The position numbers and the translations under genes are program-made. Shown piece by piece: positions 18,494-27,247 of a DNA stretch of 64,000 bases. Every line of letters starts with the position of its first letter. Position 1 is the stretch's first letter. Origin of the DNA: Clostridia bacterium (GTDB lineage Bacteria > Bacillota > Clostridia > Oscillospirales > Acutalibacteraceae); contig JAFQHU010000003.1 in assembly GCA_017397845.1 (NCBI GenBank), positions 310,001 to 374,000 on the forward strand, written 5' to 3'. Under the pieces are notes generated by a model. It was not told the origin of the DNA and did not search any database. It saw only the letters and a list, made by a program, of their open reading frames with translations.

Positions 18494-18529
18494 TTAAAAC
18501 CCATTGTTCCTACGAACAATGGGTTTTAA
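18494..18529. terminator. Bidirectional terminator, perfect 16-bp stem
   Basis: TTAAAACCCATTGTTC and its exact complement around a 4-nt loop lie between the convergent M20 peptidase and malic enzyme genes. Confidence 0.85.
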
Positions 18530-18572
18530 CATATCACATATTTTTGACATCAGGATTTGTATCCTAAGCCTT

Positions 18573-19751
18573 TTATATTCTTGCCACACCGCTGTCTCTT
18601 GCTGCTTTGGCAACTGCCTCAGCAACCGTGGGACCTACTCTTTCATCAAAGGCAGCAGGGAGAATGTAATCACTCGAAAGCTCATCATCGCTGACAAGCG
18701 AAGCAATAGCCTTTGCGGCTGCCATTTTCATTTCTTCGTTGATATCACTTGCTCTTACGTCAAGTGTACCTCTGAAAATACCGGGAAAAGCAAGAACATT
18801 GTTAATCTGATTAGGGAAGTCACTTCTGCCTGTACCGACAACACAGGCACCGGCAGCGAGAGCCTCATCAGGCATAATTTCGGGAACAGGATTTGCCATC
18901 GGGAATACAATAGGTTTGTCTGCCATAGAACGAACCATATCCTGCGTTACGCAGCCGGGAGCGGAGACACCGATAAAGATATCCGCACCCTTAAGTGCGT
19001 CGGCAAGAGTACCTTTGACACCTGATTTGTTTGAGAAAGATGCAAGCTCAACCTTTGCAGGTTCGTTTTCTATACCCTCTCTGTCTTTATGAACAACACC
19101 CTTACGGTCACACATAATGACATCCTTGATGCCCATAGCAAGAAAAAGTTTGGCAATAGCAACACCCGCAGCACCTGCACCGTTGAAAACTGCTACACAG
19201 TCTTCAATTTTTTTACCTGAAAGCCTGAGAGCATTGATAAGTGCGGCAGAGCATACAACTGCTGTGCCGTGCTGGTCATCGTGGAAGATGGGAATATCTG
19301 TTTTTTCTTTGAGCTTTCTTTCAATTTCAAAGCATCTCGGTGCACCGATATCTTCGAGGTTAATGCCTCCGAAGGAGCCCGAAATAAGAGCAACGGTGTC
19401 AACGATGGTATCAACATCCTTTGATCTGATACAAAGAGGAATGGCATCAACATCGCCGAATTCTTTGAAAAGAACACACTTACCTTCCATAACCGGCATA
19501 CCTGCCTCAGGTCCGATATCGCCGAGACCCAAAACAGCAGTACCGTCAGTTACAACAGCGATTGTATTCCAGCGACGGGTAAGCTCATAAGATTTATTGA
19601 TATCCTTTTGAATTTCGAGGCAAGGCTGCGCAACACCGGGAGTGTAAGCAAGAGAAAGAGCTTCTTTGTCCTTTACCTTAGCTCTTGCAACAACCTCTAT
19701 TTTACCTTTCCATTCACCGTGAAGTCTTAATGACTCTTTTGCATAATCCAT
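18573..19751 (-). CDS. NAD(P)-dependent malic enzyme
   Basis: Oxidatively decarboxylates malate to pyruvate and CO2. The 392-residue short bacterial form starts at 19751, supported by AGGAGAG 8 bases upstream; a frame to 19826 has no such site. LAYTPGVAQPCLEI (about 40) carries the catalytic Tyr, the Lys lies in MEGKCVLFKEFGDVDAIP split near 80, metal ligands in FHDDQHGTA (about 135), and the NAD fold has FNGAGAAGVAIAKL. It follows the LDH2-type dehydrogenase gene by 78 bp; the pair and glpK suggest malate/glycerol metabolism. Confidence 0.93.
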   Translation of the reverse strand: MDYAKESLRLHGEWKGKIEVVARAKVKDKEALSLAYTPGVAQPCLEIQKDINKSYELTRRWNTIAVVTDGTAVLGLGDIGPEAGMPVMEGKCVLFKEFGDVDAIPLCIRSKDVDTIVDTVALISGSFGGINLEDIGAPRCFEIERKLKEKTDIPIFHDDQHGTAVVCSAALINALRLSGKKIEDCVAVFNGAGAAGVAIAKLFLAMGIKDVIMCDRKGVVHKDREGIENEPAKVELASFSNKSGVKGTLADALKGADIFIGVSAPGCVTQDMVRSMADKPIVFPMANPVPEIMPDEALAAGACVVGTGRSDFPNQINNVLAFPGIFRGTLDVRASDINEEMKMAAAKAIASLVSDDELSSDYILPAAFDERVGPTVAEAVAKAARDSGVARI

Positions 19752-19829
19752 ATTATTCTCTCCTAATCCGCTAAAATTTAAAAGTACTGTTGCCGACGAA
19801 ACGAATCCCGTCGGCAAAGCTGTCAAAAA

Positions 19830-20942
19830 TTATTTTTCCCAGGGGAAAATGTACTGTGTGAGACCAAGGTCGTCACGAACCTTATTCATTTCAGCCTGAA
19901 CTGACTCATTGATAGGTACGCCGCTGTCTTTTCTCTGCATCCAGATGTCATATTCCTTTTCACCGGCTGTGTAAATTCTGTCTTCACCGGGAGCCTTCTT
20001 TGATGCTCTCATTGAACGGAGAATGTCACCGGCCTTCTTTCTTGCGATTTCTTCACCCATAAAGTGTTCGGTATCGATAGCAACAAAGAAGTGACCGAGC
20101 TGATAAGGACGGATGTTTCCGTTTTCATCCTTACCGTCAAGATCCTTACCGTATGCACCGTCCTGAAGAATGGAGGAAAGGAATTCAACGAAAAGAGCAA
20201 AGCCATAGCCCTTGTAACCGCCGAGAGCCTCACCGATACCGCCGAGAGTGGTAAGAGCAGCAGTACCCTGACGGATTTTTTTAAGAGCAACACCTGCATC
20301 ACCTTCTACAGGGTTACCGTCGAGGTCGATAACAGTACCGGGGTGAATTTCTTCACCGATTCTTTCATAATATTCAACCTTACCGTTCTGTGTAATTGAT
20401 GTTGCACAGTCAAAATTGAAGTCAAATTCTTCATCAGTAGGAACACCGAGAGTAAAGGGGTTGGTACCGAACATTCCTTCAACACCGAGTGTAGGAGCAA
20501 CAGAAGGACGTGCGTTTGTACCTGTCATACCGATGCATCCGGCCTTGGTTGCCATGGTGGTATAATAGCCGGCGATACCGTAATGGCAGGAGTTACGTAC
20601 AACAACCATACCCATACCGTATTCTTTTGCCTTATTGATAGCCATGGTCATAGCCTTGTAGCCGATAACCTGTCCCATACCGTGATGACCGTCAACTACT
20701 GCAGTGGTAGGTGTTTCTTTGATAATTTCAAAATTTGTTACAGGCTGCTGAATACCTGCATTGATACGATCAATATAAACAGGCTTAAAACGGTTACAGC
20801 CGTGTGATTCGATACCTCTTCTGTCGGATTCAAGAAGTACGTCAGTTACGATTTCTGCATCATCAGCAGGAACACCTACACCGATAAAGGCATCCTTGAT
20901 AAAATCATGTGTGGTTTTCCAGTCGAGAATTACTTTTGGCAT
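19830..20942 (-). CDS. Malate/L-lactate dehydrogenase (LDH2 superfamily)
   Basis: A 370-residue NAD(P)-dependent oxidoreductase of the Ldh2/MDH type (YlbC/AllD/ComC fold), not related to classical LDH. Marks are ESDRRGIESHGCNRF (about 51), the segment VVVRNSCHYGIAGYYTTMA with the catalytic His (about 115) and GGYKGYGFALFVEFL (about 235-250). It probably interconverts malate and oxaloacetate or a related 2-hydroxyacid; the substrate cannot be fixed from sequence. It is between glpK and the malic enzyme on the minus strand, with AGGAGTGG upstream. Confidence 0.9.
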   Translation of the reverse strand: MPKVILDWKTTHDFIKDAFIGVGVPADDAEIVTDVLLESDRRGIESHGCNRFKPVYIDRINAGIQQPVTNFEIIKETPTTAVVDGHHGMGQVIGYKAMTMAINKAKEYGMGMVVVRNSCHYGIAGYYTTMATKAGCIGMTGTNARPSVAPTLGVEGMFGTNPFTLGVPTDEEFDFNFDCATSITQNGKVEYYERIGEEIHPGTVIDLDGNPVEGDAGVALKKIRQGTAALTTLGGIGEALGGYKGYGFALFVEFLSSILQDGAYGKDLDGKDENGNIRPYQLGHFFVAIDTEHFMGEEIARKKAGDILRSMRASKKAPGEDRIYTAGEKEYDIWMQRKDSGVPINESVQAEMNKVRDDLGLTQYIFPWEK

Positions 20943-21010
20943 TTTAATCCACTCCTATTATTTAAAATTATTTCTTTTATATATTCAAGCATTAACGCTT
21001 AAATTGCTTA

Positions 21011-22525
21011 TTATTCTTTTTCTTCCCAAGCCATAGCTCTGGTTACAGCTTTTTTCCATCCTGCATAAAGCTTGTTTCTTTCATCCATACCCATTTCAGG
21101 AACGAAGATACGGTCAACCTCACGGTTAGCTTCGATGTCCTCAAGGCTGTCCCATACTCCTACAGCGAGACCGGCAAGATATGCGGCTCCGAGAGCTGTG
21201 GTTTCAACTGTCTTTGGACGGTCAACCTTTGTCTGTGCCATATTTGCCTGAATTTGCATCATAATATTGCTTACACTTGCGCCGCCGTCAACACGAAGAT
21301 CAGAAATATCGATCCCTGAATCATCCTTCATGGCCTCAAGAAGGTCAGTCATCTGATAAGTGATGGACTCCAGAACAGCACGTGCAATATGCTTTCTGTT
21401 TACACCTCTGGTAAGACCGACAATACATCCTCTGGCATACATATCCCAATAAGGTGCGCCAAGCCCCGTAAAAGCGGGAACAAGATAACAACCGTTAGCA
21501 TCCTCAACACTTTCTGCAAGCTCGTCACATCTTTTCGGGCTGTCAATAAGCTGAAGCTCGTCACGAAGCCATTTTATAACAGAACCCGCATTGAAAGCAC
21601 TGCCCTCAATAGAATAAGTGGTTTCACCGTTATAGCTCCAAGCAACACCTGTAAGAAGATTGTTTTTTGAGACAACACGCTTATTACCTGTATTCATAAG
21701 AAGGAAACATCCTGTACCGTAGGTATTCTTTGACATACCGGGTTTAAAGCAAGCTTGACCGAAAAGTGCGGAGGGTTGGTCACCGATGGCACCGCAGATG
21801 GGAACACCTGCAAGCTCTTCGATACCGATAATGTTGCTCGCAACCTGACCGTAAATTTCGCTTGAAGGAACAGGCTTAGGAAGGATATTCATAGGAACAC
21901 CCAACTTTTCACAAAGGTATTCGTCCCAGCAGAGCTTGTCTACATCAAAGAGCATGGTTCTTGATGCGTTGGAATAATCCGTTACGTGGGTCTTTCCGCC
22001 GGAAAGATTCCATATAAGCCAGGTTTCGACTGTACCGAAAAGAAGCTGTCCTGTCTCAGCCAAAGCCTTTACACCGGGAACATTATCAATAATCCACTTG
22101 ATTTTTGTGGCAGAGAAGTAAGCATCAACAATAAGACCTGTATGCTCCGTTATATAATCGCAAAGCTCTTTGTCCTCTTTGATTTTTTCACACATATCAG
22201 CGGTTCTTCTGCACTGCCATACTATCGCATTATAAACAGGCTTTCCCGTACTTCTGTCCCAAAGAATGGTGGTTTCACGCTGATTTGTTATACCGATACC
22301 TGCGATATCAGAAGCAGAGAATTTACCGGAACGCAGAACAGTTGTAATGGAATTGAACTGGCTGTAAAGGATGTTAAGAGGGTCATGCTCAACCCAACCT
22401 GCTTTCGGATAAATTTGCTCGAATTCATTCTGTGCTTTAGCGATAATATTTCCTTTTTTATCAAAAACAATCGCTCTTGAGCTTGTGGTACCTTGGTCAA
22501 GGGACAGGATCAATTTTTCACTCAT
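21011..22525 (-). CDS. glpK: Glycerol kinase
   Basis: Phosphorylates glycerol to glycerol 3-phosphate with ATP. The start at 22525 is set by AAAGGAGG 9-10 bases upstream. The 504-residue FGGY-family kinase shows ILSLDQGTTSSRAIVFD (phosphate 1 motif), the glycerol-contacting NQRETT/WQCRRT region, YSNASRTMLFD, and the adenosine motif DGGASVSNIMMQIQANMA. No glpF or glpD is in the window. Expression is probably set by the promoter at 22710-22738, giving a leader near 180 nt. Confidence 0.97.
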   Translation of the reverse strand: MSEKLILSLDQGTTSSRAIVFDKKGNIIAKAQNEFEQIYPKAGWVEHDPLNILYSQFNSITTVLRSGKFSASDIAGIGITNQRETTILWDRSTGKPVYNAIVWQCRRTADMCEKIKEDKELCDYITEHTGLIVDAYFSATKIKWIIDNVPGVKALAETGQLLFGTVETWLIWNLSGGKTHVTDYSNASRTMLFDVDKLCWDEYLCEKLGVPMNILPKPVPSSEIYGQVASNIIGIEELAGVPICGAIGDQPSALFGQACFKPGMSKNTYGTGCFLLMNTGNKRVVSKNNLLTGVAWSYNGETTYSIEGSAFNAGSVIKWLRDELQLIDSPKRCDELAESVEDANGCYLVPAFTGLGAPYWDMYARGCIVGLTRGVNRKHIARAVLESITYQMTDLLEAMKDDSGIDISDLRVDGGASVSNIMMQIQANMAQTKVDRPKTVETTALGAAYLAGLAVGVWDSLEDIEANREVDRIFVPEMGMDERNKLYAGWKKAVTRAMAWEEKE

Positions 22526-22709
22526 ATTTTCTTTTCCTCCTTTGTTACGTGACATAAAAGAAAAAACGAAAAAACAGATACAGTAACCCCACGGATGGGA
22601 TATTTTATCTATTCTCTCATCTCCATAGAATTATATCTCATAACAATTAATATTCCGAAAACACAAATACTATTCTCCGAAGATTTATGTCTTCAATTTT
22701 TACAATCTA

Positions 22710-22738
22710 ATTGTACTTGAAAAGTGTTATTTTGTCAA
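22710..22738 (-). promoter_or_regulatory. Sigma-A promoter of glpK with long leader
   Basis: On the minus strand TTGACA (22733-22738), 17-bp spacer and TACAAT (22710-22715). The predicted transcript begins near 22704, leaving about 180 nt before glpK, including a small CCCA/TGGG hairpin near 22590. Confidence 0.6.
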
Positions 22739-22922
22739 CATTAAACAAGAGTTTTTTACACTGATATATAAATATTTTACTTTAACCAAAAGTTTATTCC
22801 GACTGATACCATTTATTGTTATTTTTCGCTCTTGACCAAAACAGAATTATAATGTATTATATAGTGTAGATTATTGTGGCTTATGATGTTTTATCAAAGC
22901 AAAGAAAGGATAAACAAATACA

Positions 22923-23597
22923 ATGGAAATAGTATTTTCGGGTGAAATTTTAAATATTACTCCCTTTAAAAACGGTTTTGTTTTCGCCACCAAAAGCTTA
23001 ACCGATGACGGTAAGCTCAAAGCTAATTTTTACGGCTACGATGCAATTAACGATAAATTCACACACATTAAAAAATCCGTCTTTCTCAAAGTTAAATTCG
23101 GATACGAATACGAAGAAATCGCACAGCAATTGGGTGATTACGTTTCATGTGATGTGGGTGTTTTGGGCGACGGCAGAATTATGGCTATATTTCCCAACGG
23201 TGAATATAACATCTTTAACACGGACGGCTCGCTCAATGTTTCCTCTCTGCTCACCTACCACGGCTCTCCCGTATGCGATATAGCCGTCGACGGTGCTTAT
23301 GTATGGTGCGCTGTCCCGTCAGAAAACGCTATAATAAAATACTCTCCCCGTGAAGGCAGAATTTTGCTCAGAGTTGGCGGCGGAGATGCTACAGCCTTTG
23401 AAAACCCCTGTGCAGTGTCCCTTCAGGGAAATACACTTTATATATGCAATCAGTCTTCAAAAAAAATCCGTACTTTGAACATACAGACAAACTCAGTCAG
23501 AGATTACAGAGTTTTCAATGAAAAGGTATACAAATACATCAACGTAATGGGAAGAGAATTTGTGTGGCTGAAGTCCGGTCTTTACATTCTCGATTGA
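22923..23597 (+). CDS. Beta-propeller-like repeat protein of unknown function
   Basis: A 224-residue cytosolic protein with no signal peptide. Repeating strands in the style of NHL/WD blades are seen: SCDVGVLGDGRIMAIFPNGEY, CDIAVDGAYVWCAVPSENAI and AVSLQGNTLYICNQSSKKI (split), each followed by a turn. The family is not one I can name. It is a lone gene with TTGACC-N17-TATTAT upstream (near 22832-22860) and a bidirectional terminator downstream. AAAGGATAAA ribosome binding site. Confidence 0.65.
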   Translation: MEIVFSGEILNITPFKNGFVFATKSLTDDGKLKANFYGYDAINDKFTHIKKSVFLKVKFGYEYEEIAQQLGDYVSCDVGVLGDGRIMAIFPNGEYNIFNTDGSLNVSSLLTYHGSPVCDIAVDGAYVWCAVPSENAIIKYSPREGRILLRVGGGDATAFENPCAVSLQGNTLYICNQSSKKIRTLNIQTNSVRDYRVFNEKVYKYINVMGREFVWLKSGLYILD

Positions 23598-23607
23598 TTC
23601 TAAATTG

Positions 23608-23643
23608 AAAAAGCAGTTAAGCTCGAAAGCTTAACTGCTTTTT
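23608..23643. terminator. Bidirectional terminator, perfect 16-bp stem
   Basis: AAAAAGCAGTTAAGCT and its complement around a CGAA loop, with A and T runs on either side, between the convergent propeller and MFS genes. Confidence 0.9.
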
Positions 23644-23646
23644 ATT

Positions 23647-25155
23647 TTATTGCATCAAGGCAGCTGTCGTCTCTGCAACATCGGACGGTAAAATATCTGT
23701 GGGAGCTGCAGCACCGTTGCCGATAAGATTAACGACAACTGCTGCCACAATGATTGTTATTACCGCAACGATGATTGCAGGTATGAACTTATTTTTATTG
23801 TTTCCTGAGCCCTTTTCATCCTTACGCATAAGCAGATAAAGAGGAACGAAAATAAGCAAAGCAACAATCGCAGCATAGAAGAACATGCTGGTTGAAGGCA
23901 CAAGCTTTTCTTCGCCGTATTCAATAATGGTAAAGTTCGAGGTACGGCAGGCAATATCACCGAGCCAAGGACCGACAACCATGGGAATAAGGACAAAGAA
24001 AATCATTCTGATGCCCTGGAAAAGACCAACCTTGTCTTCGGGAATGTAATCGCGGACAGAAGCATTGAGCTGAATCTGAAGTACAACATAGCCGATGAGT
24101 GTAGGTGCAATACCTATAAGAACAACCGCTATATTTGTTGATGTCGAAAGAACAGCGAGACCGGCTATAAAGAGCACGATCGTAATAATATAAGCATTTA
24201 CCTTGTTTTTGCCTGATGCTTTGAGAAGAAGGATTACACCTGCTGCAAGACCTGAAACAGCAAGAACTGCAATAACGATGGTTTTCACATCAAACACCGC
24301 ACCGGGAAGAATAACACTTCCGAGATAAACGAAAAGATACGGGAAGAAAACCTGGATAGCGATATTGTAGATACAGATTGCGGCCAAAGCAAGATAAAGC
24401 ATCGAGTTTTCCTTCACAACCGAAGGTCTGAAGCCGTAAAAAAGATCACTCCAATAATTTGAGTTTGTTTTTTCGCCTTTAATTTCAGGATCCTTAAGTG
24501 CAAACAAACCGAAAACACCGCTTAAGCTTACGATTATACCCAAACCAAGGAAGAACACCTGATATGATACGACATCAGCCTGACAAAGACTGCCCACGCC
24601 CATAACAGCGAGCATAGCAAAAAGACCGACAAAGAGAAGAACCGTCTCTACAGTAGGTCTGACCACAGGATTAGTTACATCAGTTGTCCATGCATTGAAG
24701 GCGGAGTCATTACTCGTAGAGCCCATAAATGTCATTACCATATCCATAATGATAACTGCCCATACAGTGAAAAGAAGAATTTTTGCATCATCTGAGAGTC
24801 CGAAAAGAGCAGCGATATTTTCTTTGGATATAAAACCGAATGAAGCGGTAATTACACCCCATACGATATAACCGACGGAGATAAACACCTTACGTTTTTT
24901 CATTTTTTCACTGAGTGTACCCATAATAAATGTAGTAACAACAGCAGTGATTGCCGAAAGTGCAACCATACGGCTGATTGCAGTGGTGGGAGCCATTATA
25001 CCCCATTCTTCAAGCTTCGCCTTTGACACACCGTCATAGACTGAATCGAACAGGAAGGTATTGAAGTACATATTTTCAAGGTTCCATGCAATACCGCCCA
25101 TAAAGCTGAAAACGATAATATTCAGCCATGTTCTTTTGGTGAGTTTGTTTTCCAT
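23647..25155 (-). CDS. MFS transporter, sugar/cation-symporter type
   Basis: A 502-residue twelve-helix permease. The first loop-helix region (WLNIIVFSFMGGIAWNLENM) and the cytosolic motif GTLSEKMKKRKVFIS after helix two (basic motif A equivalent) are typical of the MelB/SLC45-like branch of MFS. The C-terminus carries KDEKGSGNNKNKF then one more hydrophobic helix and an acidic tail. It follows queT by 42 bp on the minus strand and is probably co-transcribed. Substrate unknown. AAGGAGGAAAC ribosome binding site. Confidence 0.85.
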   Translation of the reverse strand: MENKLTKRTWLNIIVFSFMGGIAWNLENMYFNTFLFDSVYDGVSKAKLEEWGIMAPTTAISRMVALSAITAVVTTFIMGTLSEKMKKRKVFISVGYIVWGVITASFGFISKENIAALFGLSDDAKILLFTVWAVIIMDMVMTFMGSTSNDSAFNAWTTDVTNPVVRPTVETVLLFVGLFAMLAVMGVGSLCQADVVSYQVFFLGLGIIVSLSGVFGLFALKDPEIKGEKTNSNYWSDLFYGFRPSVVKENSMLYLALAAICIYNIAIQVFFPYLFVYLGSVILPGAVFDVKTIVIAVLAVSGLAAGVILLLKASGKNKVNAYIITIVLFIAGLAVLSTSTNIAVVLIGIAPTLIGYVVLQIQLNASVRDYIPEDKVGLFQGIRMIFFVLIPMVVGPWLGDIACRTSNFTIIEYGEEKLVPSTSMFFYAAIVALLIFVPLYLLMRKDEKGSGNNKNKFIPAIIVAVITIIVAAVVVNLIGNGAAAPTDILPSDVAETTAALMQ

Positions 25156-25197
25156 TGGTTTGTTTCCTCCTTGGATTTTTATATTTAATTAAAATAA

Positions 25198-25731
25198 TTA
25201 AACGCCGTAAAGATATCTGCCGATTTTCACACCTTTTATCGATTTGACAAGTGCGGCGCCGAGAGTATAAAGAACTCCCAATTCACCCAAAGCTACGAGT
25301 CCTGCCTGAGTAAGGAAGCTCAAAAAATTAAAGGGTCCCTCTATGAAAAAGATCTCGATTTCGGCACCGATAATTACTCCGTTGAATACCGCCGGCATCA
25401 GCAATGATAAAAAAGGAAAGCCTTTAACGGTCACGTTTCGTAATTTGTACATAAACAGACAGGCAAAAAAAGACGCCAACGAGCCGAGAATAATGTCTGT
25501 GGGTAACGCACCCATCACCGAAAAATTGGCAATAAAGCATCCTACAGTAAGACCCGGTATAGCAGCAGGGGTAAACAAAGAAAGAACCGTAAGTGCCTCT
25601 GAAATTCGGAACTGCACAGCCATTGTGGCGCTTGTGGGAAAGATCATCTCCTGAACGAAAGTAAGACCCACATATAAAGCAGCGATAACTCCCGACAAAA
25701 CAAGTCGGTGTATTTTTTTTGACATATTCAT
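25198..25731 (-). CDS. queT: QueT-family queuosine-precursor transporter
   Basis: A 177-residue membrane protein with five or six helices, matching the QueT energy-coupling-factor-independent family (RLVLSGVIAALYVGLTF, then QFRISEALTVLSLF and LGSLASFFACL). QueT imports preQ1 or a related 7-deazaguanine for tRNA modification. The leader contains two stable hairpins directly before the ribosome binding site AAAGGAG, as expected for a preQ1-responsive riboswitch. It precedes the MFS permease gene on the same strand. Confidence 0.87.
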   Translation of the reverse strand: MNMSKKIHRLVLSGVIAALYVGLTFVQEMIFPTSATMAVQFRISEALTVLSLFTPAAIPGLTVGCFIANFSVMGALPTDIILGSLASFFACLFMYKLRNVTVKGFPFLSLLMPAVFNGVIIGAEIEIFFIEGPFNFLSFLTQAGLVALGELGVLYTLGAALVKSIKGVKIGRYLYGV

Positions 25732-25734
25732 TTT

Positions 25735-25815
25735 TAACTCCTTTAGTTTTGATTTTAAACCGATGACCTTGGTCGGTTTAGGTCAGGAAGGTTTCGAACT
25801 GACCGCGCGAACGCA
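25735..25815 (-). promoter_or_regulatory. Candidate preQ1 riboswitch leader of queT
   Basis: The leader folds as GGTCAG/CTGACC (25781-25804) followed by AAACCGA/TCGGTTT (25757-25779), then an A-rich stretch ending CAAAACTAAAGGAG that includes the ribosome binding site. Small paired elements with an A-rich tail at the Shine-Dalgarno site are typical of preQ1 sensors; which class (I, II or III) is uncertain, with class III the best guess from the two-hairpin layout. Location before queT is the main support. Confidence 0.55.
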
Positions 25816-25821
25816 ATATGT

Positions 25822-25850
25822 ATTATATATCAACACATTAGATATTTCAA
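25822..25850 (-). promoter_or_regulatory. Sigma-A promoter of queT operon
   Basis: On the minus strand TTGAAA (25845-25850), 17-bp spacer, TATAAT (25822-25827); transcription would start just before the riboswitch candidate. Confidence 0.8.
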
Positions 25851-25886
25851 GTAGCAGATTATAAATTTATTCTAAATCATATAAAA

Positions 25887-25917
25887 AGCAGTGCAAAGAT
25901 AAAACCTTTGCACTGCT
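25887..25917 (-). terminator. Terminator of the nucleoside operon
   Basis: A 12-bp stem AGCAGTGCAAAG / CTTTGCACTGCT lies 9 bp beyond the phosphorylase stop codon and is followed by a T-rich run on the minus strand, separating this operon from queT. Confidence 0.85.
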
Positions 25918-25925
25918 CATTCAAT

Positions 25926-27227
25926 TCATCTGATTACCTTATATATTAATTCAGTTTTTTCGGGTAATTTTTCGGAGAAAGTAATCGCCTCGAAAAATAC
26001 ATTTTCTGCATCAGTGATTCTTTTTTCATCGTTTGTATGGAATTCGGCAATAACATCCCCGGCTGTTATTTTATCGCCTTTCTTTTTACGAAGAATTATT
26101 CCGGCAGTGTAATCTATGCTATCTTCCTTGTTAACTCTGCCGGCACCTAAAATGACACTTGCAGAACCGATTTTTTCTGCGTCCGTATTCGAAAGATAAC
26201 CGCTTTTCGGAGCAATAACCCGATGGATAATTTTTGCAACAGGAAGTTTGCGTATATCTGCCACCATTTCCGCATTACCGCCCTGTGCAGAGATAAATTC
26301 CATAAATTTTTTATATGCTGATCCGTCATCAAGAACATTTTCACAAAGCTGTCTTGCTTCAGAATATTCGATATCTCTCGCAAGAGAAATAAGATTAGCG
26401 GCTAAGGTCAGACTTACCTCACGAAGATCTGCACTGCCCTGTCCTCTGAGAGTTTCTACAGCTTCGGTTATTTCGAGAGTATTTCCGATATTTTTACCTA
26501 AAGGTGTATCCATATCGGAGATTACGGCAGCCATTTTTCTGCCTGCCATTTTGCCGATTTCCACCATTTTTGCGGAAAGCTCTTCGGCATCAGCTTTGGT
26601 TTTCATAAAAGCGCCGCTTCCGTATTTGACGTCGAGAACGATACATTGAGAACCTGCGGCAAGCTTTTTACTCATAATGCTCGAAGCAATCAAAGGCATA
26701 CATCCTACAGTTGCCGTAGCATCTCGCAAGGCATACAGCTTTTTGTCTGCAGGAGCAAGATTTCCTGTCTGCCCCACGACACAAATTCCCGTCCTCTTTA
26801 CTGTAGATATAAATTCATCGGGACTAAGCTCGACATTAAAGCCATCTATTGATTCAAGCTTATCAACAGTACCGCCGGTATGCCCCAAACCCCTTCCGCT
26901 CATTTTGGCAACCTTGGCACCTAAAGAAGCCACAACAGGAGTAACAATAAGTGTAGTTTTGTCTCCGACACCGCCCGTGGAATGTTTATCGACAGTAATA
27001 CCGTCAATCATGCTCAGGTCAAGCATGTCCCCGGATTTTGCCATTTCGAGAGTAAGAGTTACCATTTCTCTGTCACTCATTCCGTTAAGATACACAGCCA
27101 TAAGCAAAGCAGAGGCATGATAATCCTTTATTTCACCTTTAACGTATCCGTCAATAAAAAAGCGTATTTCTTCATCGGTCAATTCATGCCCGTCTCTTTT
27201 ATGAGATATGATGTCGTAAATTCTCAT
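25926..27227 (-). CDS. pdp: Pyrimidine-nucleoside phosphorylase
   Basis: Cleaves thymidine/uridine with phosphate to base and (deoxy)ribose 1-phosphate. The 433-residue length is exact for the family, and the thymidine phosphorylase signature runs through KSTGGVGDKTTLIV (about 80-93) and KMSGRGLGHTGGTVDKLES (about 105-123). MRIYDIISHKRDGHELTDEEI is the canonical N-terminus. It is last in the nupO-P-Q-pdp operon, 20 bp after the permease gene, so imported nucleosides feed directly into salvage. Confidence 0.95.
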   Translation of the reverse strand: MRIYDIISHKRDGHELTDEEIRFFIDGYVKGEIKDYHASALLMAVYLNGMSDREMVTLTLEMAKSGDMLDLSMIDGITVDKHSTGGVGDKTTLIVTPVVASLGAKVAKMSGRGLGHTGGTVDKLESIDGFNVELSPDEFISTVKRTGICVVGQTGNLAPADKKLYALRDATATVGCMPLIASSIMSKKLAAGSQCIVLDVKYGSGAFMKTKADAEELSAKMVEIGKMAGRKMAAVISDMDTPLGKNIGNTLEITEAVETLRGQGSADLREVSLTLAANLISLARDIEYSEARQLCENVLDDGSAYKKFMEFISAQGGNAEMVADIRKLPVAKIIHRVIAPKSGYLSNTDAEKIGSASVILGAGRVNKEDSIDYTAGIILRKKKGDKITAGDVIAEFHTNDEKRITDAENVFFEAITFSEKLPEKTELIYKVIR

Positions 27228-27247
27228 AATGTTTATTTTCCTTTCTT

